A DNA stretch of 64,000 bases, from positions 124,001 through 188,000 of the forward strand of contig NZ_FNGV01000005.1 in the NCBI RefSeq assembly GCF_900103215.1, read 5' to 3'. Made by a program: the position numbers and the translations under genes. The notes under the pieces were generated by a model. That model searched no databases, was not told the origin of the DNA, and saw only the letters and a program-made list of their open reading frames with translations. Every line of letters starts with the position of its first letter. Position 1 is the first letter of the stretch. This DNA is from Kriegella aquimaris. Its GTDB lineage: Bacteria; Bacteroidota; Bacteroidia; Flavobacteriales; Flavobacteriaceae. Positions 25,226-35,355 of this stretch are shown in pieces.

Positions 25226-28096
25226 TCAAGGAACTTCTAACTCAAAATCCGATTGCACGGTTTCGCCATTACCAGAAATTTCGACCGTATATTTTCCCTT
25301 GGGCAAGTAGGTTTTTCCATTTTCTGCTTCATGCAGTTCTTTTTTGTTCATCTTTAAGTAGGATGATTTTCCGACTTTTGAAAAGGTAACGTCATATGAT
25401 AGAATGTTCAGCCCTTTATCAGCTTGTATTTCCGAAGCACTTACGATTATGCCATCAGCGGATTTTATTGTAGCAGAAAGGATACTCGATTTCGAGGAAT
25501 AAAAAGTTAGGTCAAGTCCTGGAGTATTAGGTTTCGACCACGCCCCGGGAGCATTGCCCCAATTGGTGCTATAACGTATATTATCAACATCGAAGAGATG
25601 TAAGGGCTTACTCAAAATATCAGTAGTCATTTGCTGGAGGTGCGAAATATCAGCTTTGTAAATACTTCGACCATGTGTGCCGACCAATAAATGTTTGGCT
25701 GTGGGTTGAATAACCAGGTCATGTACGGCCACGTTCGGCAATCCGTTTTGAAAAACTTCCCAGTTGGCGCCCCGATCGAAAGAAACATAAAGTCCATTAT
25801 CGGTGCCAATGAATAACAAGTTTTCGTTTTCAGGGTCTTCTACAATGACATTTACGGGCGATTGAGGAATGTTACTTGAAATGCGATTCCATGTTTTACC
25901 ATAATTCTCACTACTATATAGGTATGACCTAAAATCGTCCCAACGATATCCATTTAAACTGGCGTAGACCCGTTGTTTTTTATGTTTTGAGGCCACTACG
26001 CGACTTATCCAAAGCCTAGTGCTGTCATTTGATAAATTGATGTTCTTACCAATTGATGCCCAGCTGTGACCTCCATTTTGAGTCACTTGAATGCGCCCGT
26101 CATCACTTCCTGTGTAAATAAGTCCGAATTTAAGAGGTGATTCCGAAATGGTGGTCAGTGTACCATAGGCCACGTTTCCTTTCTGGCTACCTTGGGTCAA
26201 ATCGGGGGAAATGGTTTCCCAACTGTCGCCTTGATCAAGTGAACGGTGCAAGTGATTACTGCCCAAATAGAGAATATCTTGGTTGTGGGAAGAAAGCAAA
26301 ATAGGGGTTTGCCAATTGAACCGGTACGGATGTTCGCCCAGTTCGTGTTTCGGCTGTATGTATTTTCGTTTGCCTGTTGAAAGATCAATACGCGAATAGT
26401 TTCCAAATTGAAATCCGGTATAAATAATATTGCTATTTCTGTTATCGATTTGGATTTGCATACCGTCACCGCCCATTATCGATTTCCAAGGGTAAGATCC
26501 GCTTTGATGCCATTTGTCACTTTCTTTAGCATTGTGCGGGCCCATCCAAACCCCATTATCTTGAAGTCCTCCATAAACAACATAGGGCTCTTGATTATCG
26601 ACGTTTATTGCGTAAAATTGACCCACGGAAGGAGAATTATTTTTGATCCAATGGGCGCCATCATCATAAGAAATATTTACACCCCCATCATTGCCATTGA
26701 CAAAATGGCCCGGCATTTTCGGGTCGATCCAGAGGGCGTGGTGGTCGGCATGCACATTGTCTCCGCTAATAGAGGAATAGGTCTTGCCGCCATCATTCGA
26801 TTTAATTAGGGGAACACCTCCAATATAAATTTTGTCACGATCTTGGGCATCGACCCGAATTTCACCAAAATAGTAGCCGTAACTATAATACAGATTATCA
26901 AGATAGTCTTCATTCATCTTGGTCCAGGTCGCCCCGCCGTCATTGCTTCGATATACTTCGGCCCCTACAACAGGGGTGTCGAACAATCGTGAATTGGCAT
27001 CCTCCAAATAATTTGCCAAATCAACGGGCTTGGTCGCACCGCTACGCACCATTTGTTTGATGTTTTCAGCCCTATATTTTTCTCGAAACCCGTTTGTTTT
27101 TAAAAATTCGTTGAGTTTTTTGTCATCTAGTTTTAGAAAAGCCGTCACATTCATCAACTTAAAATCTTCTTTAGTCAAGACATCCGTTTTTTTGACATTG
27201 CCGATTTTCTTTGGTCTGCGAAACTGATTGTCGTAGAGCGCATATATCGTATTTTTATCAAAAACGGCCAACCCAATTCGACCGACTCCTTCACCCGTTG
27301 GCAATCCACTACCCGTTTTGGATATGATTTCCCAGGTATTTCCACTATCAACACTTTTATAAATTGCGGAAGCAGTCCCGTTACCCCTAAAATCCCACGC
27401 CTTTCTATCTTTTTCCCATGCCGCAGCGTACATGATTTTAAAATCTTTCGGGTTATGGGCAATGTCTATGATGCCGGTACGATCATTAATGAAAAGTGTT
27501 TTTGCCCATGTTTGGCCACCATTTGTAGTTTTGTAGATACCGCGATTTTCGTTTTGTGAGTAAAGGTGCCCGGTAACGCCTATCACCACTTCGTTTGCAT
27601 TTTCAGGATTGATAACAATGCGCCCGATATGGTGGGAGTCTGACAACCCCATATGTTTCCAAGTCTTTCCGCTGTCGCTTGATTTTAAAATGCCGATACC
27701 TGCATAAGAAGATCGTGAAGCATTATTTTCGCCGGTACCGACCCAGAGAGTACCAGATTTCCAATCAACGGCAATATCTCCTATATTTTGGGTGTCAGAA
27801 TTATCTAAAATTGGGGTGAACGATGTTCCATTGTTGTTGGTGTACCACAAACCGCCCGATGCATAGCCGACATAAAATTCGATGGTATTGTTGGGGTTGA
27901 CATCTATATCGACTACTCTGCCACTCATTACCGAAGGGCCTATATTTTTAAGGGGAACATTTTTGACCAAAGACTGGGCGGCCATCTGTCTTTTTTGTTG
28001 GAGGGCTTTTATAACTTCGGTATCTGAAGATGGAACGGATTGAGAAATACCGATCAGACCTATACTTAAAAAGGTTACCAAGCATGCGAATTTCAT
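25226..28096 (-). CDS. Exported sortilin/BNR beta-propeller protein
   Basis: 956 residues with a signal peptide (about 1-19). The body is built of BNR/Asp-box propeller blades, seen as repeated SxDxGxTW motifs: SSDSGKTWKHMGL, TTNGGQTWAKTLF, SVDSGNTWEIIS, SNDGGATWTKMN, SNDGGKTYSS, SLDQGDSWETIS, QNGGHSWASIG, SENYGKTWNRIS and SFDRGANWEVF. This is the VPS10/sortilin-type layout, common in Bacteroidota as large exported proteins of unknown substrate. Residues about 855-956 form a separate beta domain (KGKYTVEISGNGETVQSDFELEVP). No T9SS tail. Asp boxes fit sialidase-like or xyloglucanase-like folds, but no catalytic set is visible. Confidence 0.85.
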   Translation of the reverse strand: MKFACLVTFLSIGLIGISQSVPSSDTEVIKALQQKRQMAAQSLVKNVPLKNIGPSVMSGRVVDIDVNPNNTIEFYVGYASGGLWYTNNNGTSFTPILDNSDTQNIGDIAVDWKSGTLWVGTGENNASRSSYAGIGILKSSDSGKTWKHMGLSDSHHIGRIVINPENANEVVIGVTGHLYSQNENRGIYKTTNGGQTWAKTLFINDRTGIIDIAHNPKDFKIMYAAAWEKDRKAWDFRGNGTASAIYKSVDSGNTWEIISKTGSGLPTGEGVGRIGLAVFDKNTIYALYDNQFRRPKKIGNVKKTDVLTKEDFKLMNVTAFLKLDDKKLNEFLKTNGFREKYRAENIKQMVRSGATKPVDLANYLEDANSRLFDTPVVGAEVYRSNDGGATWTKMNEDYLDNLYYSYGYYFGEIRVDAQDRDKIYIGGVPLIKSNDGGKTYSSISGDNVHADHHALWIDPKMPGHFVNGNDGGVNISYDDGAHWIKNNSPSVGQFYAINVDNQEPYVVYGGLQDNGVWMGPHNAKESDKWHQSGSYPWKSIMGGDGMQIQIDNRNSNIIYTGFQFGNYSRIDLSTGKRKYIQPKHELGEHPYRFNWQTPILLSSHNQDILYLGSNHLHRSLDQGDSWETISPDLTQGSQKGNVAYGTLTTISESPLKFGLIYTGSDDGRIQVTQNGGHSWASIGKNINLSNDSTRLWISRVVASKHKKQRVYASLNGYRWDDFRSYLYSSENYGKTWNRISSNIPQSPVNVIVEDPENENLLFIGTDNGLYVSFDRGANWEVFQNGLPNVAVHDLVIQPTAKHLLVGTHGRSIYKADISHLQQMTTDILSKPLHLFDVDNIRYSTNWGNAPGAWSKPNTPGLDLTFYSSKSSILSATIKSADGIIVSASEIQADKGLNILSYDVTFSKVGKSSYLKMNKKELHEAENGKTYLPKGKYTVEISGNGETVQSDFELEVP

Positions 28097-28259
28097 TTCA
28101 AAATGACTTTAAGAGACTATTTTAATTGGTGATCGGAAGATACGGAATTACACAATCACTGACTATGTAGCAAAATAGAATTACAAAAGAAAGAAATAGA
28201 TTACCTATTGCGGAAATCATCGATTTTAGTCTTAAATAATTTCGTAAAAACTTAATTTT

Positions 28260-28372
28260 CTGTTAAATTGACCCTGTTATAAGTTGCACTGCTGTTCGCA
28301 TTTGTGCAGTAGTCAACAAAGAAATATAACCAACTTTAAACCTTAAGGGACTTTATTTAAGTCCCTTTTTTT
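28260..28372 (+). ncRNA. Candidate small RNA upstream of pepP
   Basis: The spacer 28097-28405 holds a hairpin (GTTG-C-ACTGC at 28283-28292 pairing with GCAGT-AGT-CAAC up to 28317) followed by a perfect 9-bp terminator (28344-28372). No open frame precedes the terminator on this strand, so a short transcript of about 100 nt is implied. No Rfam family recognised; the 5' end is a guess. Confidence 0.4.
28344..28372 (+). terminator. Strong plus-strand terminator upstream of pepP
   Basis: AAGGGACTT / AAGTCCCTT with a TATTT loop and a run of eight Ts. It ends 33 bp before the pepP start codon. Confidence 0.8.
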
Positions 28373-28401
28373 TGTTGCCCCTTATCGAATCTTTATTTTT
28401 G
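28372..28401 (+). promoter_or_regulatory. pepP promoter, nearly leaderless
   Basis: TTG at 28372-28374 (inside the end of the terminator T-run), 19-bp spacer, TATTTTTG at 28394-28401, an exact TAnnTTTG match. Transcription would begin at or within a few bases of the pepP ATG at 28406. Confidence 0.5.
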
Positions 28402-28405
28402 GGAC

Positions 28406-29698
28406 ATGAAATATGATTTGATAAGTAACAGGCTATTTAGCAAAAACCGCAAAAAATTCATGGACCAAATGGGGCCAAAGAGCATTGCCGTCTTCAATTC
28501 CAATGATATTTATCCGATCAGTGCCGATAGCACGATGCCTTTTCAGCAACACCGTGATATATTTTATCTCAGCGGAGCGGACCAGGAAGAAACCATTTTG
28601 GTGCTTTTTCCCTCAGCCATTGATAAAAAACATCGTGAGGTATTGTTTGTGCGGGAAACCAATGCTCACATCGCGGTTTGGGAGGGTGAAAAATTGACCA
28701 AAGAAAAGGCGACTGAGGTTTCTGGTATCGCGTCTGTTTACTGGTTGTCCGATTTTGACAAAATCTTTTTTGATTTAATGACAGAAGCCGATACCATATA
28801 TTTAAACACCAATGAGCATTACCGTCAAGCGGTTACCACACAAACCCGAGAGGCTCGTTTTGTGGAGAAGGTAAAGCACGATTTTCCAGCACATAAGGTC
28901 GCCAAGAGCAATCCTATTCTACAGCAGATACGTGGGGTAAAGGAGACCGAGGAAATTGAACTGATGCAAAAGGCCTGTGACATTACCGAAAAAGGATTCC
29001 GGAGAGTGCTCGAATTTACAAAACCGGGGGTCTGGGAATATGAGATTGAGGCCGAGTTGCTACACGAGTTCGTGCGAAACCGTTCTAGAGGCTTTGCATA
29101 TTCGCCGATCATTGCTTCGGGGAACAATGCCAATGTGCTCCATTATCTGGAAAACAACAAACAATGCATAGCAGGTGATTTGATTTTGATGGATACCGCT
29201 GCCGAGTATGCGAATTACTCCAGTGATTTGACCCGGACCATTCCTGTAAGCGGAAAATTTACATCACGACAAAAAGAAGTCTACGAAGCGGTACTTCGGG
29301 TAAAAAATGAAGCGACCAAAATGTTGGTGCCCGGTACGCTTTGGGCCGAATACCATAAGGAGTGTGGTAAAATTATGACTTCCGAACTATTAGGTTTAGG
29401 ACTGCTTGACAAAGCCGATGTACAGAATGAAGACCCCAAATGGCCCGCTTATAAAAAGTACTTTATGCACGGTACTAGCCACCATATCGGGCTCGACACC
29501 CATGATTACGGTGAATTGAAGACCCCCATGAAAGCCAATATGGTCTTTACTGTCGAGCCCGGGATCTATATTCCCGAAGAGAAAATGGGTGTGCGCTTAG
29601 AAGACGATGTGGTCATTCAAAAAGAGGGGGAGCCCTTTAATTTGATGAAAAACATTCCCATTGAAGTAGCGGAAATTGAAGAACTGATGGCCAAGTAG
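28406..29698 (+). CDS. pepP: Xaa-Pro aminopeptidase (aminopeptidase P)
   Basis: 430 residues, the usual length. N-terminal AMP_N domain (about 1-150, with FQQHRDIFYLSG) and C-terminal pita-bread M24 metallopeptidase domain. Metal ligands are visible: Asp in LILMDTAAEYANYSSDLTRT (two Asp), His in MHGTSHHIGLDTHD, Glu in VFTVEPGIYIP and Glu in GVRLEDDVVI. It removes N-terminal residues that precede proline in cytosolic peptide turnover. Single gene directly behind a terminator that would isolate it from upstream transcription. Confidence 0.95.
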   Translation: MKYDLISNRLFSKNRKKFMDQMGPKSIAVFNSNDIYPISADSTMPFQQHRDIFYLSGADQEETILVLFPSAIDKKHREVLFVRETNAHIAVWEGEKLTKEKATEVSGIASVYWLSDFDKIFFDLMTEADTIYLNTNEHYRQAVTTQTREARFVEKVKHDFPAHKVAKSNPILQQIRGVKETEEIELMQKACDITEKGFRRVLEFTKPGVWEYEIEAELLHEFVRNRSRGFAYSPIIASGNNANVLHYLENNKQCIAGDLILMDTAAEYANYSSDLTRTIPVSGKFTSRQKEVYEAVLRVKNEATKMLVPGTLWAEYHKECGKIMTSELLGLGLLDKADVQNEDPKWPAYKKYFMHGTSHHIGLDTHDYGELKTPMKANMVFTVEPGIYIPEEKMGVRLEDDVVIQKEGEPFNLMKNIPIEVAEIEELMAK

Positions 29699-29937
29699 TT
29701 TTTTCTCTGGCTGCACGTTATGGTTTTTGTGGAACATAAAAATCATTAAAAACAGATTTTATATAAAACGCTATCGATTATTCCCTAAACAAAGATACTC
29801 ATGAACACCTATGGTATTAAATGGGTTAAGGTATGCTTAACTTATGGTTAGCAAGTTGCTTTTTCCGCGATTTAATCTTATGTTCTCCAATATCTATTCA
29901 CAAATGTGAAGGTGTAATCCAAACAGAAAAAATCGTC

Positions 29938-30735
29938 ATGTGGTTAAACGCATCTTGCTTACTTGAATTTCAAATACCGGTTCCTACTCCGTTTTTACTA
30001 ATGCTGCGTCCACGAAGTGGAGGAAATCAGTGGATTGCACGTGAAGAATATGTTTTGTCGCCTAGTACCCCGGTGAATGAGTTCACAGACATGTTCGGCA
30101 ACTTGTGTCAGCGACTGGTTGCGCCGGCAGGATATTTTTCAGTGCGAACGTCTGCTCATGTCGAAACAGCGGACTCCTCTGATGCCGCCCCCCATGCTCC
30201 ATTTATCGAAGTGCAACAATTGCCTGATGAAGCCCTACCTTTTCTTTATCCAAGCCGTTATTGTGAGTCGGATCGATTTACCGAAATGGCTGCATCACTT
30301 GTAAGGGGGCTTTCTACGGGTTATGATCAATGCACTGCCATCGTAGATTACGTACGAAGTACAATACAGTATACACCAGGTGCAGGGCAGCAGATCATCA
30401 GTGCTACAGAACTAAACCAGTCTAGTAGCGGAGTATGTAGGGATATGGCTCATTTGGGAATAGCTTGCTGCCGAGCGCTATCGATACCTGCCCGTATGGT
30501 AGTGGGCTATCTTGAGGACCTTGAACCGATGGATTTACACGCATGGTTCGAGGTCTATGTTGGAAATCGGTGGTACACACTGGATCCTACACAAGCTGAT
30601 TTAAAGGGGGGTCGTATAGCAATTGCTTATGGTCGTGATGCAGCCGACGTGGCCATTTTTACACAATTCGGAAATCCCGTTGAGCTTTTAAATATGAAGG
30701 TTAACGTTGAACGGATGTCCAGACCGAATTACTAA
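29938..30735 (+). CDS. Transglutaminase-like domain protein
   Basis: 265 residues from the ATG at 29938; the frame is open back to 29833, but that part lacks family likeness. The N-terminal part (about 1-120) resembles the beta domain that precedes transglutaminase cores. The catalytic triad region is [30 protein letters not shown] (Cys), [22 protein letters not shown] (His and Asp). No signal peptide, so likely cytosolic. Such proteins are mostly cysteine peptidase-like or isopeptidase-like with unknown targets. The protein looks unlike its neighbours ([11 protein letters not shown], many Ala/Arg), and resembles proteins of other phyla, so lateral gain is possible. Confidence 0.8.
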   Translation: MWLNASCLLEFQIPVPTPFLLMLRPRSGGNQWIAREEYVLSPSTPVNEFTDMFGNLCQRLVAPAGYFSVRTSAHVETADSSDAAPHAPFIEVQQLPDEALPFLYPSRYCESDRFTEMAASLVRGLSTGYDQCTAIVDYVRSTIQYTPGAGQQIISATELNQSSSGVCRDMAHLGIACCRALSIPARMVVGYLEDLEPMDLHAWFEVYVGNRWYTLDPTQADLKGGRIAIAYGRDAADVAIFTQFGNPVELLNMKVNVERMSRPNY

Positions 30736-30943
30736 AATCGACGATTTTTTTCCTTAGCAGGCCGATTTAATTCGCTGTTAAAAAATGAATATTATATAAA
30801 ATCATATAGATTAACAAGTTTGTAGTCAATGTATTTTGGTGTAGGTGTTTTATCAAACAGTAAAATTTAAATTCGAAGCGATAGTCAGTTGACTTGCCTG
30901 GTCTCCGCACTACTAATACCGTAACCAATAAGTGTATCTCAAA

Positions 30944-32218
30944 TCATAACTGTTTCCTTCCAAATAAATTTACCGCCCCAAAAACCACCACAGCAGGCAT
31001 CACCCACCCCATACTAAATTGGCTTAACGGAATATAGGAGGGTAGCGAACCCAATAGCGCTTCCCATCCGACACTATCTAAAAAATCGGGAATACTAAAA
31101 AGAATAGTCGTAACGACCACCGCTTTAAAAACCGTGGCCGATGCATATTTTTTTGGCGTTACATTTAATAGAATTAAAACAATGGTAATCGGGTAGATAA
31201 ACATGAGGACCGGTAGGGCAATGGCGATAATGTAGTCAACTTTAAATTGCCCCATGACCACACCCAGTACACAACCGATAATGGCTGTAATAATATAGGC
31301 ACCTTGTGAATTATGGATCCGACTTTTGATAAAATCGGCAGTTCCTGTAACAATACCGACGGCCGTTGTAAAACAGGCCAACCCAACCAAAAGACTTAAA
31401 AATAAATTACCGATGTTGCCCAAGGTGGCTACGCTTATTCCTCGAAGGAGGGAAGTTCTAGAGATATTGGGTTCGAATTCGCCGTGAAGCAAACTTCCGG
31501 TAAGAATAAGTCCGGCATAGATAAGGGCAAGCGCGATTCCCGCCAAATAGGCTGCCCGTCTGATAAGCACTTTCTTTTCTTGATAGGTCGCTTTCCTGTT
31601 TTTTAAATTGATGGAAACAATAAGCACGCCGCCTACGACAACTGCGCCAATAGCGTCAAAGGTTTGATAGCCCTCTAAGATACCATCAGAAAAAGGGTTG
31701 CTGAAAATGGAATCCCCTGAAATAAAATCGTGTGAAAAGAGGGTGATGCCGATTATCGTCAATAGAATTAGAATAATGGCGGGAGTCAACAACTTTCCGA
31801 GAATGTCTAAAATTTTGGAGCGGTTCGTGGCAAAAACAAAGACAAGGGCAAAATACCCGATGCTGGTAGCTAGGGCCGGCACATCAAAAAATGGAGCTAT
31901 GGCCATTTCATGGGTAACTGCAGCGGTACGTGGTGAAGGCAGACTAACAGATATGGCATAGATAAGTAGTGAATATATCACGCTAAACTTGGGAGAGACC
32001 TTTTTGGCAAAATCGAAAAGGGTACCCTGAAGTTTGGCGTGGGCCAAAATGCCCAAAATCGGAATAAAAACGGCGGAGATACAAAACCCTAAGGCGACCA
32101 ACCACCAAAGTTCGCCAGATTTAAACCCCAAAAAGGCCGGTAGAATTAAGTTTCCGGCCCCAAAGAAAAGTGAAAAGAGCGCAAAAGCGGCAACAATGGT
32201 TTCTTTGGTTCGGTTCAT
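30944..32218 (-). CDS. brnQ: Branched-chain amino acid transporter (LIVCS family)
   Basis: 424 residues with about 12 membrane segments. The start MNRTKETIVAAFALFSLFFGAGNLILPAFLGFKSG is the LIVCS signature (F-FGAGN), and SLPSPRTAAVTHEMAIAPFF follows as expected for the sodium- or proton-coupled BrnQ carriers of leucine, isoleucine and valine. Inner membrane. Single gene with no neighbour on the strand. Confidence 0.92.
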   Translation of the reverse strand: MNRTKETIVAAFALFSLFFGAGNLILPAFLGFKSGELWWLVALGFCISAVFIPILGILAHAKLQGTLFDFAKKVSPKFSVIYSLLIYAISVSLPSPRTAAVTHEMAIAPFFDVPALATSIGYFALVFVFATNRSKILDILGKLLTPAIILILLTIIGITLFSHDFISGDSIFSNPFSDGILEGYQTFDAIGAVVVGGVLIVSINLKNRKATYQEKKVLIRRAAYLAGIALALIYAGLILTGSLLHGEFEPNISRTSLLRGISVATLGNIGNLFLSLLVGLACFTTAVGIVTGTADFIKSRIHNSQGAYIITAIIGCVLGVVMGQFKVDYIIAIALPVLMFIYPITIVLILLNVTPKKYASATVFKAVVVTTILFSIPDFLDSVGWEALLGSLPSYIPLSQFSMGWVMPAVVVFGAVNLFGRKQL

Positions 32219-32447
32219 GGGCGTTTATTACCTTGGAAATATAAACGTAAATCACATACGGTGGAGTGTCTCATCAAAGAAAGTTGTCCGTTTGTCGAAA
32301 ATATAGCATTAATTTTACCGTACACCCAATAAATGGCAGGAGGGTGCGTTCCTAATAAAGATTATCGTCATTAATGGTACGATGGTCCCCCAAACTGATT
32401 TTGAATAAGATCCCAAGTCTTATTTGTTACCTCTTAAAACCTACATT

Positions 32448-32666
32448 ATGAAAAGAGTATTTTGCCACATTTTTGGCCACCACTACTCCGTGTCTAAAAA
32501 AGTCACCCTACACATCAAAGAGTACAAATGCATACACTGCAACAAACAAGTTACTACCGACGTAAGCGGAAGTCTTTCGGAGTTAACCCCTGAGTTGCAG
32601 GATATTAATAAAACTTTAGAAGTTATTTATCAAAAAAGACATAGGGCTGCGCAACAAGTAGCTTAA
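32448..32666 (+). CDS. Small protein with a CxxC zinc-ribbon-like motif
   Basis: 72 residues from the ATG at 32448 (MKRVFCHIFGHHYSVSKK). Cys at 6 plus His at 10-12 and a CIHC pair near 29-32 (KEYKCIHCNKQVTTD) could bind a metal as in short zinc ribbons. The rest is polar (SGSLSELTPELQDINKTLEVIYQKRHRAAQQ). Similar short proteins occur in Flavobacteriaceae, but I cannot name a family. Convergent with thiL, 23 bp away. Confidence 0.6.
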   Translation: MKRVFCHIFGHHYSVSKKVTLHIKEYKCIHCNKQVTTDVSGSLSELTPELQDINKTLEVIYQKRHRAAQQVA

Positions 32667-32689
32667 CACTGAACTTGATTCAGTGTCAC

Positions 32690-33739
32690 CTATGCTTTGG
32701 CAAAGGAATTCCAACCCTGAGCGGTCAATGGAATTTTAGAATTATTCCTGGAAATTAAGAAAGCACCTTCATTCATGTCTGTCGTATGCCCCACAACAGT
32801 CAAGTTAGGATTGCCCTTTATTTTCGGGAATTCTTTTTGGTCTATAGTGAACAACAATTCGTAGTCTTCCCCACCACTAAGTGCCACCAAAGTGCTATCC
32901 AATTTAAACTCTTCGCAACTTGAAATTACCGTTGGGTCCAAGGGAATTTTGTCTTCGTATAAATTGCAACCTACATTGCTATTCTTGCACAAATGCAATA
33001 TTTCTGAAGATAGCCCGTCACTAATATCGATCATCGAAGTTGGGTGAACGTCCAAACTTTTTAAGAGCGCCACAATGTCTTGTCGCGCCTCGGGCTTCAA
33101 TTGCCGTTCCACAATATAAGAATACGGCTCTAGATCGGGTTGGCTGTTGGGGTTGACCTTAAATACTTCCTTTTCACGCTCTAATACTTGAAAGCCCATA
33201 TAAGCACCTCCTAAATCACCGGAAACAACCAGAAGGTCGTTCGGTTTTGCTCCGCTACGGTAAACGATTTCTTCTGATTTCGCTTCGCCAATCGCCGTGA
33301 TACTGATAAGCATTCCGGTACGTGAAGATGTTGTGTCGCCACCAACGAGGTCGACTTTATGTGCTTTGGCCGCTAAAGCAATTCCTTCGTAAAGCTCTTC
33401 AAGGGCTTCTAAAGGAAAACGGTTCGAAACGGCAATGGAAACCGTAATTTGGGTCGCCTTTGCGTTCATGGCATAGATGTCGCTGAGATTGACCATTACA
33501 GCTTTATAGCCCAAGTGTTTTAGTGGCATATAGCTGAGGTCGAAATGTACGCCCTCGACCAAGAGGTCGGTGGAGACAATTGTTTTTTTGTCTTTGAAAT
33601 CCAATACCGCAGCATCGTCTCCAATTCCCTTTATCGTCGATTCATGATTGATGGGAAAGTCTTTGGTCAAATGATCGATTAGTCCGAATTCACCTAACGA
33701 TTCCAAAGATGTTTTCTCTTGATTCTTTTCTTCTAGCAT
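32690..33739 (-). CDS. thiL: Thiamine-monophosphate kinase
   Basis: 349 residues from the ATG at 33739 (MLEEKNQEKTSLESLGEFGLI); the longer frame to 33817 is not family-like. The AIRS-type ATP-binding core is shown by IKGIGDDAAVLDF, STDLLVEGVHFDLSYMPLKHLGYKAVMVNLSDIYAM, VGGDTTSSRTGMLISITAIGE, DISDGLSSEILHLC and LSGGEDYELLFTI. It makes thiamine diphosphate from the monophosphate, the last step of cofactor synthesis, in the cytosol. TATTTTTG lies directly before the start codon on this strand, so the mRNA may have almost no leader. Confidence 0.94.
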   Translation of the reverse strand: MLEEKNQEKTSLESLGEFGLIDHLTKDFPINHESTIKGIGDDAAVLDFKDKKTIVSTDLLVEGVHFDLSYMPLKHLGYKAVMVNLSDIYAMNAKATQITVSIAVSNRFPLEALEELYEGIALAAKAHKVDLVGGDTTSSRTGMLISITAIGEAKSEEIVYRSGAKPNDLLVVSGDLGGAYMGFQVLEREKEVFKVNPNSQPDLEPYSYIVERQLKPEARQDIVALLKSLDVHPTSMIDISDGLSSEILHLCKNSNVGCNLYEDKIPLDPTVISSCEEFKLDSTLVALSGGEDYELLFTIDQKEFPKIKGNPNLTVVGHTTDMNEGAFLISRNNSKIPLTAQGWNSFAKA

Positions 33740-33824
33740 TTGGCAAAAATAAGCAGTAATTGCGAAAACTCTGGCTTTGAAGTGGGCTTTTGCCCCAATT
33801 ATGTAATCAATAGGCAAGAGTAGG

Positions 33825-33870
33825 TAAAAATAAAGCTGATATTCAAAGAGGAATATCAGCTTTATTCAAA
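33825..33870. terminator. Perfect 16-bp hairpin terminator after the oxidoreductase gene
   Basis: AATAAAGCTGATATTC (33829-33844) and its perfect complement (33851-33866) around an AAAGAG loop, with Ts after it on the minus strand; sits 30 bp after the stop at 33898. Confidence 0.85.
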
Positions 33871-33897
33871 AAATAATTCTTAGAAGAGTCTTAAAAT

Positions 33898-35355
33898 CTA
33901 TCCTAAAGAATAACCATCGCTATAGGTTCGTTTCACATATTTATTTGCCGGTTCGAAGTTGGTGACCTTCATGTTTTCGGCATCCCACTGCAATCGTTTT
34001 CTACCATAATATTGAGATCCACCAGACCAGAAGCCTTTGCTTTCTGCATTTGGATCGATTTCAAAATAGGCCTTCAATGCCAAGTTACCGATAAGAATAC
34101 TTTCGGTAAACGGACCTGCATAGTCAAATGAAGAGCTAGTTTCGGCATTGCCATAACCTGCCATACAAGCATTTACCCATTGTAGGTAGTGGCCTTCAGG
34201 AACTCGAGCAATGGTCTCTTCAACTTCAAATTGTTCGTTGAGGGTTAAAGGCAATAGTCTTGGGTTGGCACCGTAACAATCGGCCAACAACTTTCCTTTT
34301 GTACCTATAAAAAGTACACCGCCATCCCAGTTGCCGAGTGCTTCATCATCGCCCATTTCATCGGGTCGTTCGGGCAATAATCCGCCATCCATCCAGGTTA
34401 CCTTGACCGTACCTTTGCCATCGGTTCGTGGGTAACTCAAATGAATTTTACTTGAGTTCGGAAAACTTTTAGGATAATCGGCTGTTTCAAATTTTCCTTT
34501 AAAGGAATCGGAAACGCTACATTCTACTTGACTCGGGTATAGAATAGGAAGTATCCTGTAAACGGGATCCATAATATGACAAGCCATATCACCTAAAGCG
34601 CCAGTGCCAAAATCTGACCAACCCCTCCAGTCAAAAGGAAGGTAAGCGTTGTTGTAATCACGTTTTTCCGCAGTCCCTAACCATAAATCCCAATTTAAAC
34701 CTTTTGGTATTTTATCTTTTTTTGTTGGAGTTTGTAATGCTTGAGGCCAAATGGCTCGGTTGGTCCAGCATTTAACCGTGTGTACATCACCAATGATTCC
34801 GGTATCATATATCTCTTTCATCGTGCGCACACCATCTCCTGACCCTCCTTGGTTGCCCATTTGGGTGACCACCTTGAATTTTTTTGCTGCCTCGGTCAGC
34901 ATTCTGGCCTCCCAAATATCATGGGTAAGTGGTTTTTGAACATACACATGTTTGCCCATTGACATGGCTTGATAGGCAGCAACCGCATGGTTGTGATCAG
35001 GGGTAGATACCGATACGGCATCAATGTTATCTTTTTCCTTTTCGAGCATGTTTCTGAAGTCGTGGTAATAATTGGCTTTTGGAAACGATGCTCTAGACTT
35101 AACGGCCTGCCTGTCGTCGACATCACATAGGCCCACAATATTTACGTTAGGGCTTTTTGCGAATGAGGCTATGTCGCTCTCTCCTTTTCCACCGGCACCA
35201 ATACCGGCGATATTCAGTTTATCACTTGGAGGTATAAAGCCGGGGCCGCCCAATACATGTCTTGGGACAATCATAAATCCTGCTGCGGCGAGTCCGGAGC
35301 TCTTAACAAAGTCCCTTCGGGATTTGTTGCTTAACGTGGTCTTTTTTTTAGACAT
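33898..35355 (-). CDS. Tat-exported Gfo/Idh/MocA family oxidoreductase
   Basis: 485 residues. The N-terminus SRRDFVKSSGLAAAGFMIV is a twin-arginine signal, followed by the Rossmann motif LNIAGIGAGGKGESDIA and a NAD(P) binding stretch DVDDRQAVKSRASFPKANYYHDFRNML. The catalytic region has QKPLTHDIWEARMLTEAAKKFKVVTQMGNQGGSGDG (KPxxx motif). Family members oxidise or reduce sugars such as inositol and are frequent as exported proteins in marine Bacteroidota. A ThuA gene lies at 24-25 kb but not next to it. The exact sugar cannot be read. Confidence 0.9.
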   Translation of the reverse strand: MSKKKTTLSNKSRRDFVKSSGLAAAGFMIVPRHVLGGPGFIPPSDKLNIAGIGAGGKGESDIASFAKSPNVNIVGLCDVDDRQAVKSRASFPKANYYHDFRNMLEKEKDNIDAVSVSTPDHNHAVAAYQAMSMGKHVYVQKPLTHDIWEARMLTEAAKKFKVVTQMGNQGGSGDGVRTMKEIYDTGIIGDVHTVKCWTNRAIWPQALQTPTKKDKIPKGLNWDLWLGTAEKRDYNNAYLPFDWRGWSDFGTGALGDMACHIMDPVYRILPILYPSQVECSVSDSFKGKFETADYPKSFPNSSKIHLSYPRTDGKGTVKVTWMDGGLLPERPDEMGDDEALGNWDGGVLFIGTKGKLLADCYGANPRLLPLTLNEQFEVEETIARVPEGHYLQWVNACMAGYGNAETSSSFDYAGPFTESILIGNLALKAYFEIDPNAESKGFWSGGSQYYGRKRLQWDAENMKVTNFEPANKYVKRTYSDGYSLG

